DNA of 64,000 nucleotides from NCBI RefSeq assembly GCF_004153165.1, contig NZ_SEMD01000005.1:38794-102793 (forward strand), in the 5' to 3' direction. Below are positions 34,874 to 42,884 of the stretch, in pieces. A model generated the notes under the pieces. It saw nothing but the letters and a program-made list of their open reading frames with translations. It was not told the DNA's origin and did not search any database. The stretch's first letter is position 1. Every line of letters begins with the position of its first letter. Position numbers and translations under genes: made by a program. This stretch comes from Sporolactobacillus sp. THM7-4 (GTDB lineage: Bacteria > Bacillota > Bacilli > Bacillales > Sporolactobacillaceae).

Positions 34874-34898
34874 TATACTTGTAATCGAATGAATTACA
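34874..34898 (+). promoter_or_regulatory. ywnA-like promoter element with Rrf2-type operator 2
   Basis: TATACT (34874-34879) is followed directly by TGTAAT-N7-ATTACA (34880-34898), the same 6-7-6 layout as operator 1. Binding would block the start site of the regulator gene. Confidence 0.7.
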
Positions 34899-34926
34899 TG
34901 TTTGGCGAATAGGAAGGTGACAAATC

Positions 34927-35364
34927 ATGTCGATCAGCAGCCGTTTTGCGGTTGGAATTCATATATTGTCTTTAATTGAAATCAATAAAGAAGGCGTAAG
35001 CTCTTCGGAATTCTTAGCGGAAAGCGTCAACACAAACCCAGTTGTCATTCGGAAAATCATGGGGATGCTGAAAAAAGCAGGTTTGGTGGAAGTGCACCCG
35101 GGAAAAGCAGGAGCCAAATTGGCGAAGGAGATGTCCAGTATTACCCTGCTTGATGTATATAAAGCAGTGGAAGTCGTACAGAATAAAGAACTGTTTCGTG
35201 TCCATCAAAATCCAAATCCTAAGTGTCCCGTCGGACGGAATATCCAAAGTACAATCGAACCGATTTTTGAAGCATCTCAATTGGCGATGGAGAAGGTTTT
35301 AGAAAACGTTACACTTGAGGATGTTGTAAAGGATATTGCTGCAAAAGAGAATGAAACATGTTAA
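34927..35364 (+). CDS. ywnA: Rrf2-family regulator, YwnA-like
   Basis: A 145-residue Rrf2-type winged-helix repressor: N-terminal HTH (SSEFLAESVNTNPVVIRKIMGMLKKAGLVE) and wing (VHPGKAGAKLAKE). Unlike IscR it has no three-Cys cluster; one Cys lies at PKCPVG (99) and one is the C-terminal residue (145), leaving room for a thiol switch. Two matching 19-bp palindromes flank its divergent promoter region and are the likely binding sites. ATG behind GGAAGGTGA. Ends in a strong terminator. Confidence 0.87.
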   Translation: MSISSRFAVGIHILSLIEINKEGVSSSEFLAESVNTNPVVIRKIMGMLKKAGLVEVHPGKAGAKLAKEMSSITLLDVYKAVEVVQNKELFRVHQNPNPKCPVGRNIQSTIEPIFEASQLAMEKVLENVTLEDVVKDIAAKENETC

Positions 35365-35368
35365 ACAG

Positions 35369-35393
35369 GGTATTTCAATGAAATACCTTTTTT
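35369..35393 (+). terminator. Terminator after the Rrf2 gene
   Basis: GGTATTTC-AAT-GAAATACC and six Ts. Confidence 0.9.
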
Positions 35394-35627
35394 CATACCC
35401 GTTTTCGTATAAATCAAATTGGATTCTTGAAGAATACCATTTTCAGTACAGTAGCAGGTAGAAGGTCAAGTCTTTTTTTATGATTGGGCGAAAAAGTGAC
35501 ACCATTACTTGTGGTCAGAGCAGGTGGTAAAAATGAACTTACAGCGTGATGGCCGTCCAGCTTGAAATGGGCGTTCACCGGAGTTGATCCTTCTGAAAAT
35601 AATCAAACAGTTGTTCGTAAAAAATGA

Positions 35628-35656
35628 TTGATTTATCAGGCCTGTAAAGTTATAAT
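35628..35656 (+). promoter_or_regulatory. Promoter of the type II R-M cassette
   Basis: TTGATT (35628-35633), 17-bp spacer, TATAAT (35651-35656), about 43 bp before the methylase start. Confidence 0.65.
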
Positions 35657-35698
35657 GGGTTAAAAATGGTATTAAAAAATTCCCAGCAGGTGACTTAT

Positions 35699-36844
35699 AT
35701 GCCAAAACAGCTACATATACGACTGGATGATTCTATTTATAATGCGCTTGAAGAATATTCTGCAGTATCAGGTAAGTCAAAACAGGACTCTGTTATGGAT
35801 GCGCTTGTTCAATTATTTGATGATAAACATAGAGAAAATGATAATCCACAAGGCAAATTTACTTTTATAGACTTGTTTGCTGGAATAGGAGGTATGCGAC
35901 TGGCATTTGAAGCGAACAGAGGTAAGTGTGTTTTTTCCTGTGAATGGGATAAATACTGCAAAAAAACCTATTTTGATAATTTTGGAGTGATGCCCCACGG
36001 CGATATCAGAAAAGTCTATGAGAAGGATATTCCAAATCATGACATTCTGGTTGCAGGATTCCCCTGTCAGCCATTTTCAATTGCCGGTGTATCCAAGAAA
36101 AACAGTCTGGGAAGAGCTACTGGATTTATGGATAAAACACAGGGGACATTATTCTTTGACGTTGTCAGAATTCTAAATGAAAAGAGACCTCGTGCATTTC
36201 TGCTGGAGAACGTGAAAAACCTGAGAAGTCATGATCGGGGGAGAACATGGAACGTGATCATGGAATCACTTGAGGAACTGGATTATAAAGTTTTTACAGC
36301 GGTATTAGATGCGCAGTACTTCGTTCCCCAGCACAGAGAGAGAGTTTTTATTGTTGGTTTTGATCGTAAAAGGTTTGGAGATAACCTGAAATTTGACTTT
36401 AATGTTGAATATCCTGCACATAGACCTTTACTTAAAGACATTTTGGAAAGTCATGTTGATGAAAAGTATACATTATCTGATAAACTATGGACCTATCTTC
36501 AAAAGTACGCTGAAAAACATAAGAAAAAAGGAAATGGATTTGGGTATGGTCTTGCAGAAAAAGAGGGTATTACAAGAACATTAAGCGCCAGATATTATAA
36601 AGATGGTTCTGAAATACTTATTCCCCAGTATCAAAAGAATCCCAGAAGATTAACACCAAGAGAATGTGCCCGATTACAGGGTTTCGATGACAATTTCAGA
36701 ATAACTGTATCTGATACCCAGGCCTATAAACAGTTTGGCAACTCTGTAGCTGTCCCATTGGTCACTGCTGTTGCGACAAAGATTGTCGGGAAACTGGAAG
36801 AACTTAAAAAGAAGGAACTGGAAAGGGAGATTGCCATTGGCTGA
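35699..36844 (+). CDS. Cytosine-5 DNA methyltransferase with N-terminal RHH-like domain
   Basis: A 381-residue 5-methylcytosine methylase. Residues 1-43 look like a ribbon-helix-helix domain (KQLHIRLDDSIYNALEEYS, then SKQDSVMDALVQLF). The catalytic part starts at about 55: motif I FIDLFAGIGG, motif IV GFPCQPFSIAG (nucleophile Cys123), motif VI ENVKNL, motif VIII QHRERVF and motif X FGNSVAVPL. With an EcoRII-like nuclease and Vsr downstream, the likely target is CCWGG. ATG 35699 follows AGGTGA; an earlier ATG at 35666 lacks an RBS. The N-terminal domain could repress its own promoter, as the HTH extensions of M.EcoRII-type methylases do. Confidence 0.92.
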   Translation: MPKQLHIRLDDSIYNALEEYSAVSGKSKQDSVMDALVQLFDDKHRENDNPQGKFTFIDLFAGIGGMRLAFEANRGKCVFSCEWDKYCKKTYFDNFGVMPHGDIRKVYEKDIPNHDILVAGFPCQPFSIAGVSKKNSLGRATGFMDKTQGTLFFDVVRILNEKRPRAFLLENVKNLRSHDRGRTWNVIMESLEELDYKVFTAVLDAQYFVPQHRERVFIVGFDRKRFGDNLKFDFNVEYPAHRPLLKDILESHVDEKYTLSDKLWTYLQKYAEKHKKKGNGFGYGLAEKEGITRTLSARYYKDGSEILIPQYQKNPRRLTPRECARLQGFDDNFRITVSDTQAYKQFGNSVAVPLVTAVATKIVGKLEELKKKELEREIAIG

Positions 36845-38012
36845 GTATGATCTTTCGGCTGAAGCTATAAAGGCTGTAAATGACGGCCAAATAGCTTTCT
36901 GTAAATTCCTGTCAGCAAATGATACTGGCGATACCGGCGCTCATCAGTCTGGAATCTATGTACAAAAACATTCTTTTCCAATACTTTTTGATAAAGAAGG
37001 AGTCAGGGGAGAAAATAAAGACAGGTATGTCATCATTCAATGGCAAAATTCATTTCAAACACGCAGCAGATTTATTTATTACGGTAAGGGAACCAGAAAT
37101 GAATATAGGATTACCCGGAGGATACCTTATCTGGAGCCGGAACACACGGGTGATCTGTTTGTACTTGTGAAACGGGATAGCGAATTTTATTTTGGTTACA
37201 TATTGCATGCCGAAGATGAGATTAACAGTTTCCTTAATGCTTTCGGTATGTCCCCTGCTGATACGGGAGGAATCATTCAGAAAGAAGATTTAAAGCCTGG
37301 ACATATAATAAGTCCGGAAGATCTATCGATTATGGCTTATATTAAGAACCTTGATATAGACTTTCCCTCATCTGCTGATATGTCAAATGCAGCCCGGAAA
37401 ATTTATAATGAAACATTTGACCATCAAGAAAATATCAGGCTTAATCCTGATGGGGAAATAATCTCCTGGGTGGATATGGAATATCGCCTTTTTCGTATGT
37501 TGGAATCTTATCGCTATAGTTCCAGAATATCAAAGGGCTTTGATTCCGTCGAACAGTTTATTAAACTTGCTAACGCCGTTTTAAACAGGAGGAAGAGCAG
37601 AGCTGGAAAGTCCCTTGAACATCACTTGTCAGCAATATTTGATGGAAACTCACTCAGATACGTTTCTCAACCAACGACAGAAGGAAACAAAAAACCAGAC
37701 TTCCTGTTTCCAGATGCCGGTTCATATCATAATTTTTCTTTTCCAACAGATAATCTGGTATTTCTTGGTGCCAAAACAACTTGTAAAGATCGCTGGAGAC
37801 AGATCCTCAATGAAGCGGATCGTATTGCTGTTAAACACCTTTTTACACTCCAACAGGGAATTTCTGTCCGACAGTTGAACGAAATGGAAGAAGCAGGGGT
37901 CATTCTGGTTGTACCTGAAAAGTACATTAAGACTTATCCAAAAGAAAAGCGGGATTCTATCTGGACTTTGAAAAGATTTGTTGATTACGTCAAAGAGAAA
38001 GAAAGCGACTGA
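36837..38012 (+). CDS. EcoRII-like type II restriction endonuclease
   Basis: A 391-residue nuclease. The N-terminal part (DTGAHQSGIYVQKHSFPILF) matches the B3-like EcoRII N-terminal effector/DNA-binding domain. The C-terminal part carries a PD-(D/E)xK-type core: LEHHLSAIF helix, KKPDFLFPDAGSYHNFSF strand and GAKTTCKDRWRQIL with Lys313. Full EcoRII has the same two-domain order and is a type IIE enzyme cutting before CCWGG after binding two sites. TTG 36837 follows AGGGAG and overlaps the methylase stop by eight bases, coupling the two genes. The exact site is inferred from family. Confidence 0.88.
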   Translation: MAEYDLSAEAIKAVNDGQIAFCKFLSANDTGDTGAHQSGIYVQKHSFPILFDKEGVRGENKDRYVIIQWQNSFQTRSRFIYYGKGTRNEYRITRRIPYLEPEHTGDLFVLVKRDSEFYFGYILHAEDEINSFLNAFGMSPADTGGIIQKEDLKPGHIISPEDLSIMAYIKNLDIDFPSSADMSNAARKIYNETFDHQENIRLNPDGEIISWVDMEYRLFRMLESYRYSSRISKGFDSVEQFIKLANAVLNRRKSRAGKSLEHHLSAIFDGNSLRYVSQPTTEGNKKPDFLFPDAGSYHNFSFPTDNLVFLGAKTTCKDRWRQILNEADRIAVKHLFTLQQGISVRQLNEMEEAGVILVVPEKYIKTYPKEKRDSIWTLKRFVDYVKEKESD

Positions 38013-38017
38013 CTTAA

Positions 38018-38470
38018 ATGGATATTAAATCACCTGAAGAACGAAGCCGAAATATGGCAAGTATCAAAAGCAGTAAAACCAAACCGGAAATGTATATTCG
38101 TTCTTTGTTATTTAGAAATGGTATGAGGTACCGTGTTAATTACTCTGAAATTATTGGGAAGCCCGATCTGTATTTTACAAAATACAGAATTGCCGTTTTT
38201 GTGCATGGCTGTTTCTGGCACAGGCATAAGGGGTGTAAATATGCGTATATTCCAAAATCAAATGTTGAGTTTTGGAAAGAGAAATTTGAAACAAACCAAA
38301 CACGGGACAGGAAAGTTGCTGATGAATTAAAGAGACAGGGGATAAGATGCTTGATTGTCTGGGAGTGTACCGTAAAGGAAATGATCAAAAATCATTCGTT
38401 CAGAGAAATGGAGTTAAAAAGGATCCAACAGTTTATTGTTACCAGTAAGAAAAGTTATGTTGAGTTATAG
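38018..38470 (+). CDS. vsr: Very short patch repair endonuclease
   Basis: A 150-residue Vsr protein that nicks 5' of the T in T:G mismatches arising from deamination of 5-methylcytosine. It has the family start SPEERSRNMASIKSSKTKPE, the metal-binding Asp in GKPDLYF, and the GCFWHRHKGC Zn-region motif. It follows the endonuclease by 5 bp and completes a methylase/nuclease/repair cassette. Presence of Vsr agrees with a CCWGG-type methylated target. Confidence 0.94.
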   Translation: MDIKSPEERSRNMASIKSSKTKPEMYIRSLLFRNGMRYRVNYSEIIGKPDLYFTKYRIAVFVHGCFWHRHKGCKYAYIPKSNVEFWKEKFETNQTRDRKVADELKRQGIRCLIVWECTVKEMIKNHSFREMELKRIQQFIVTSKKSYVEL

Positions 38471-38552
38471 CCGGTTGTATTGACTCAACGCTGTATCAAT
38501 AGCTGAACTGAAAGGGCAAAGTCTTTTTGGGTGTTCACCTGTACCTGCTGGG

Positions 38553-38586
38553 CCTCCCGTTCTGAATCGGATGGGGGTCTTTTTTT
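38553..38586 (+). terminator. Terminator after vsr
   Basis: CCTCCCG pairs with CGG-AT-GGGGG with a 2-base bulge and one wobble, followed by seven Ts. Confidence 0.5.
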
Positions 38587-38767
38587 GTCCCCGCTGATCT
38601 TAAAAATGGGAATGATCGCATGATCTTATTGAAAGAACCAACGCAGATCATCAGTATTTGTGATCAACAGCTGACCTTTTTTTCCGGGACCTGTGCAGTA
38701 CAAACAGACTGGAAAATGCATCGATTGTCAACGGAGTTAAGCTGACTTTTGCTTTTGCAGTTTTTTA

Positions 38768-38796
38768 TTGACAACAGATGTTTTTCACTATACAAT
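38768..38796 (+). promoter_or_regulatory. Consensus-like promoter with a long leader before the VIT-family gene
   Basis: TTGACA (38768-38773), 17-bp spacer, TACAAT (38791-38796). The distance to the next start is about 175 bp and contains the hairpin at 38831-38860. Confidence 0.65.
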
Positions 38797-38830
38797 AACA
38801 TTAAGATTAAAATTATAATAATTTTAATAT

Positions 38831-38860
38831 CGTGCTGTCGTCCGATTGGGCGACAGCATG
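38831..38860 (+). other. Leader hairpin upstream of the VIT-family gene
   Basis: GTGCTGTCG pairs with CGACAGCAT around a 9-10 nt loop, followed by TCTCGTTTTC. Could be an attenuator or the end of a short leader RNA. A Fur-box-like AT dyad lies at about 38893-38911. Confidence 0.45.
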
Positions 38861-38976
38861 TCTCGTTTTCAGGGCTATGAAGATGATTACTATTCTCAAT
38901 TATAATCAATTATTTTCATTTCAGTGTTATTGAAATCATAAGGGTTTTATGTTTACAGAAAAGAGGTCCGTTATCA

Positions 38977-39654
38977 ATGGTGCGGAAAGAAAACAAAATG
39001 AATCAGAAATTGAATATTCTGCGTGCGGGTGTCCTTGGTGCAAATGACGGCATCGTGTCGACAGCGGGGATCGTCATTGGCGTTGCCGGAGCAACAGCGA
39101 ATACGATGACGATTTTGATCTCCGGGCTTGCAGGCCTCATCGCCGGTGCGCTGTCGATGGGCGGAGGAGAATATGTCTCTGTCAGCACACAGAAAGATAC
39201 CGAAAAAGCCGTGGTTGAGGCGGAAAAAATCAGGCTCAGGGAAGATTACGCAGGAGAGGTAAAAGAACTGGCTGAGATTTATATGGAAAACGGGTTATCG
39301 AAAGACCTTTCGCAAAAGGTTGCTGAAGAACTGATGAAAAAAGACGCCATCGCGGCCCATGCCGCGGCAGAGTTAGGTGTTAATCCAAATGAATATGTCA
39401 ATCCGTGGCATGCTGCTTTTTCTTCGATGATCTCTTTTTCACTCGGGTCGATCCTGCCTTTTTTGTCTATTCTTCTTATGCCCGTGGCCATTCGCGTCGC
39501 ATTAACAGTTTTTTCCGTGCTTGCAGCGCTGGCCATTACCGGGTATATCAGTGCACATCTGGGCGGTGCACCCAAAAGGCCGGCAATCGTGAGGAACGTT
39601 ATTGTCGGGGCACTGACCATGATCATTACTTACACGGTCGGCCATTTGATCTAA
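38977..39654 (+). CDS. VIT1/CCC1-family metal transporter
   Basis: A 225-residue membrane protein with the CCC1/VIT1 pattern: GVLGANDGIVSTAGIVIGVAG, GALSMGGGEYVSVSTQKDTE with the metal-site Glu residues, a cytoplasmic helical segment (KIRLREDYAGEVKELAEIY) and three C-terminal helices. Family members move Fe(II) or Mn(II) out of the cytoplasm. ATG 38977 is chosen behind AGAGG; ATG 38998 is an alternative. A promoter with a long leader and a possible Fur-like element upstream suggests metal-responsive expression. Confidence 0.88.
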   Translation: MVRKENKMNQKLNILRAGVLGANDGIVSTAGIVIGVAGATANTMTILISGLAGLIAGALSMGGGEYVSVSTQKDTEKAVVEAEKIRLREDYAGEVKELAEIYMENGLSKDLSQKVAEELMKKDAIAAHAAAELGVNPNEYVNPWHAAFSSMISFSLGSILPFLSILLMPVAIRVALTVFSVLAALAITGYISAHLGGAPKRPAIVRNVIVGALTMIITYTVGHLI

Positions 39655-39860
39655 AAGTGAATATCTTATTGACCGAAATCCCGGTATAGTGAAACGATAT
39701 TGCAATTGTATGTGTAAACGCCTGTTTCCCAAAAGACAAGTTACTGTACAGGCAACCTGGAATACGATGTAAAAAGAGGGATATTCGTTGATTACGTCCC
39801 ATTAAAATCAGGACTTGAAAAAGAATCAGCAAGTATAGCTTTTATGTAAGGAGAGAGAAA

Positions 39861-41078
39861 ATGAAACTGGCGCTGATATGTACAGAAAAGCTCCCCTCCC
39901 CGGCTGTAAAGGGCGGTGCAATCCAAATTATGATTGACGGTATTGCCCCTTTTTTAGCAAAGGGAAATGAACTGACTATTTTCTCTGTTACAGACGAAAT
40001 GCTGCCCGACCGTGAAGTAAATAATAATATTCGTTATATAAGATTTCCGGCTGAAACATATCCGGACGACATTGCCGAAGAGCTCAGTCGTCATCACTTT
40101 GATGTGATTCACGTTTTTAACAGACCAAAGCACCTGATCAAGTATAAAGAAGCGGCCCCTGATAGCAGATTTGTCCTCAGTCTGCATAATGACATGTTCA
40201 ATCCAGGGAAAATTTCTGATCAACTTGGAGAAAAAGCGATTCGTTCGGCTGAACGGTTAATGACGGTAAGTCAATATATTAAAGACACGATCGATGGGCG
40301 TTTCCCGGATGCGGCGGGTAAAACGCAAGTCATCTATTCGGGTGTTGATCTTGATCGCTACTCCTCGACAGGGACAAGTGAAGGGGAAGCGATCCGGCAC
40401 AGGCTTCGACAAATGTACGGAATCGAAAATAAAAAGGTCATTCTTTTTGTTGGTCGTTTAAGCCGTGCGAAAGGACCTCATTTATTGATCAAGGCCATGA
40501 AGTATATTATCAAAGACCATCCTGATGCGGTCCTCGTGATTGCTGGCGGAAAATGGTTCAGTGACAACGGGATGAACCAATATGTCCGTTACTTGCACCG
40601 ACTGGCTGAACCATTAGCCGATCATGTTCTTTTTACAGGCTATGTTCCCTCAGAGCAGATACCGGACATCTATTTGATGGCTGATGTATTTGTCTGCAGC
40701 TCACAATGGCAGGAGCCGCTGGCACGGGTCCATTATGAGGCGATGGCTGCGGGGATTCCAATTATAACGACAAATCGAGGAGGAAACCCTGAAGTCATCA
40801 AGCACGGGTACAATGGATTGATCATCAATAACTTTAATCGGGTCAGTGCCTTTGTCCATACGATCAGTTACGTGCTGTCCAATTCCTATACAGCATCGAT
40901 ATTAGCCCTTAACGGGAGAAAATTCGTGGAAAAAAATCATCAATTTCAGCACGTAGCCGCTCGTCTGCTCAGGGTGTATCGGGAAGTGCATCAGGACGGC
41001 AGCAATCGTGCTGAAAAAATGGTTCGATTAGAATCAATAGAGGAACCTGTTTTTCAAACACGGTTTATAAAAATTTAA
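39861..41078 (+). CDS. CotSA-like family 4 glycosyltransferase
   Basis: A 405-residue GT4-type glycosyltransferase, GT-B fold. N-terminal half begins LALICTEKLPSPAVKGGAIQ; the C-terminal donor-binding half has VGRLSRAKGPHLLIKAM and the EPLARVHYEAMAAGIPIITTN motif with the conserved Glu. Close in layout to the glycosyltransferase at 42885 and to Bacillus CotSA, a spore-coat protein. ATG behind AAGGAGAG. It is a single-gene unit closed by a terminator. A late-sporulation role in coat or crust sugar is inferred from the neighbours. Confidence 0.88.
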   Translation: MKLALICTEKLPSPAVKGGAIQIMIDGIAPFLAKGNELTIFSVTDEMLPDREVNNNIRYIRFPAETYPDDIAEELSRHHFDVIHVFNRPKHLIKYKEAAPDSRFVLSLHNDMFNPGKISDQLGEKAIRSAERLMTVSQYIKDTIDGRFPDAAGKTQVIYSGVDLDRYSSTGTSEGEAIRHRLRQMYGIENKKVILFVGRLSRAKGPHLLIKAMKYIIKDHPDAVLVIAGGKWFSDNGMNQYVRYLHRLAEPLADHVLFTGYVPSEQIPDIYLMADVFVCSSQWQEPLARVHYEAMAAGIPIITTNRGGNPEVIKHGYNGLIINNFNRVSAFVHTISYVLSNSYTASILALNGRKFVEKNHQFQHVAARLLRVYREVHQDGSNRAEKMVRLESIEEPVFQTRFIKI

Positions 41079-41137
41079 GGCGTATTAAAAACCAACAAGT
41101 CAAACACAGGAATGGTCGCCTGATACGTTGATCCATC

Positions 41138-41160
41138 CCGGAAATTATTTCCGGGTATTT
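41138..41160 (+). terminator. Terminator hairpin after the GT4 gene
   Basis: CCCGGAAAT-T-ATTTCCGGG followed by TATTTTC. Confidence 0.65.
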
Positions 41161-41245
41161 TCAACTGGCGACCTGTATAAAAAAAAAACGGTCCATTTGT
41201 GGTTGATGCGGCAGGTTCTCTGGTAAAGTGAATCCTCCTTGAAAA

Positions 41246-41279
41246 AAAGGGCGGATGTTCGAGAAGCATTCCACCCTTT
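41246..41279 (-). terminator. Terminator at the end of the minus-strand coat operon
   Basis: AAAGGGTGGAATG (minus strand) pairs with CATCCGCCCTTT with mismatches, followed by a long T run on the minus strand. Confidence 0.7.
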
Positions 41280-41282
41280 AAT

Positions 41283-41786
41283 TTATTTTTTTTTAAAAAG
41301 CCTGCTTACTATTTTCGACAGCCAGGGACTGGCCGGCGGGTAAGGATCTTTAATATAGCCGTTGTCGTCGTCACTTTGCTGTTTTTCCGCTGCTTTTTCG
41401 ATTTTCTCCTTCTGCTGATCTTTTTCAGAATCTGCTTTTAACGGGTCCTGCTGATTGTTTGGTGTTTTCTGCTGTTCCATTTCGATTGAATCAGACTCGC
41501 CGATTGATTCATTGTATCCGTTGTTGTCAGAGGCAGCTCCAATCCCTGCTTCGGGTGCGTCTTGTTCGACAATTCGCTGATCCGGTGACGATGGAAGTGA
41601 TTTTAATGTTGTCAGCGGTATGGAGGGCGGGGAAAATTCAAATTCTTGAATTTCCGCTTCCGGATGATTCAGTATTCTTTCATAATCGGTCGCGCTCCAG
41701 CCCATCGAACCCGGCGGAGAAAAATTGTAGTGTTCGAGATCGACTTTTGGAATTTCAAACAGGTCCTGTTGATCATTTGATGTCAT
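41283..41786 (-). CDS. Acidic low-complexity protein, possible spore-coat factor
   Basis: A 167-residue hydrophilic protein without a recognised fold. The N-terminal part has two FSPP motifs (YNFSPPGSMGW near 21, FEFSPPSIPLT near 50). The middle is rich in Gln, Glu, Asp and Lys, and the end has a short basic tail. The ATG at 41786 is fixed by a strong GGGGGAGG site; it overlaps the upstream kinase-like gene. As last gene of a CotSA-CotS operon it takes the place occupied by ytxO in Bacillus, so a coat-assembly role is inferred. Confidence 0.7.
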   Translation of the reverse strand: MTSNDQQDLFEIPKVDLEHYNFSPPGSMGWSATDYERILNHPEAEIQEFEFSPPSIPLTTLKSLPSSPDQRIVEQDAPEAGIGAASDNNGYNESIGESDSIEMEQQKTPNNQQDPLKADSEKDQQKEKIEKAAEKQQSDDDNGYIKDPYPPASPWLSKIVSRLFKKK

Positions 41787-42852
41787 TGGTTCCTCCCCCT
41801 TTAATATTTTGGAACATCTCATCAAATTGGTTGAGAAAGCCTTCTTTTGAGTTTTCAACGGCCATCACATGACGCATATTCATTAAATATTTTTCATCTC
41901 CCCAGGATCTTTTCTGGCCGAGATAATATTTATGGGAAATGGCGCAGAAAAGATGAGGGAACTTTAGATCTGTCCATAAAACGCGATAGTTTTCTTTACT
42001 TAAAGGATGGACCTGGTCATAAGCAGTCAGCATTTGACATGCAAGATTCTCATCCCATACCGCCAGTTTTTTCATCAATTTGTTTAATAGAATCCTCAGA
42101 TCTTTTGTCGGAAAATCAATAGTGATGGAATGGAGATCCTTCATAAAAGGCTGATCGTCTTTCAAAATCATACGGGCCATCGTAAAATCCTGCTGGCAGA
42201 ACATCCTCGATTGAATCGTTTCTTTTGTCCACTGCTCAAAATAGGGCTGATCCAATTCACTCAATGACTCGTAACCCCGCTTGAGCATTTTATCGACCTG
42301 CTCCAGAAACAATAAAGAGAAAGCATCGTTCGGGAAACTTTCTGCCAGCTTTTTATTGCTTTCAAGCTCCTGAAGTTTCCACCTGTACAGTTTGTGCCAT
42401 TTTCCCGATCGTGTACGCCTTTTGCTTTCTTCCGGCTGAACATAACCTTTCGAAGCTTGATGAAATTTTCCTATAAACTCCATCGTTTTGATTGCATGTG
42501 TTTTATCATAATAAAGCATCGGCTCGCCTTCATGCGCTTCATATAACAAATAGGCATGATCGCCCCCGGATAAACAAAGGCCTCCGCTTTTTGTCGGGAT
42601 AAGCTTCGCTATCGGCAATCCGTTCTTTTGAAGGTGCCAGTGAGCTCCGGCGATAAATAACATCCGCCTCGGATTGATATATTCCTGCCTCAGGAACAGA
42701 TTTCCCCGATCCGTTTCAATCCGCCATTTCGACCTTCCCCCTCGTGTGGACAACAAGGTTATTTTCCCCGGGGTAATCGGATAGTTTTGTAAGATGATGT
42801 TGAGTTTTTCATACTCCTGCTCTAAACGCGCCGCATAGGCCTCCTTATTCAA
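41773..42852 (-). CDS. CotS-family kinase-like protein with a degenerate catalytic loop
   Basis: A 359-residue protein of the CotS/YutH group, which share the aminoglycoside phosphotransferase fold. The N-lobe runs TLLSTRGGRSKWRIETDRGNLFLRQE. In the catalytic loop the usual His-x-Asp-x4-Asn is CQQDFTMAR: His becomes Gln220 and the Asn becomes Arg227, with only Asp222 kept; the following Asp-x-Asp is also lost (KDLHSI). It is therefore likely a non-catalytic coat scaffold. TTG start with AAGGAGGAG. It is second in the operon after a CotSA-like gene. Confidence 0.84.
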   Translation of the reverse strand: MNKEAYAARLEQEYEKLNIILQNYPITPGKITLLSTRGGRSKWRIETDRGNLFLRQEYINPRRMLFIAGAHWHLQKNGLPIAKLIPTKSGGLCLSGGDHAYLLYEAHEGEPMLYYDKTHAIKTMEFIGKFHQASKGYVQPEESKRRTRSGKWHKLYRWKLQELESNKKLAESFPNDAFSLLFLEQVDKMLKRGYESLSELDQPYFEQWTKETIQSRMFCQQDFTMARMILKDDQPFMKDLHSITIDFPTKDLRILLNKLMKKLAVWDENLACQMLTAYDQVHPLSKENYRVLWTDLKFPHLFCAISHKYYLGQKRSWGDEKYLMNMRHVMAVENSKEGFLNQFDEMFQNIKGGGTNDIK

Positions 42853-42884
42853 GTCAACTCCTCCTTCTCACATTTCGCCAGTGT

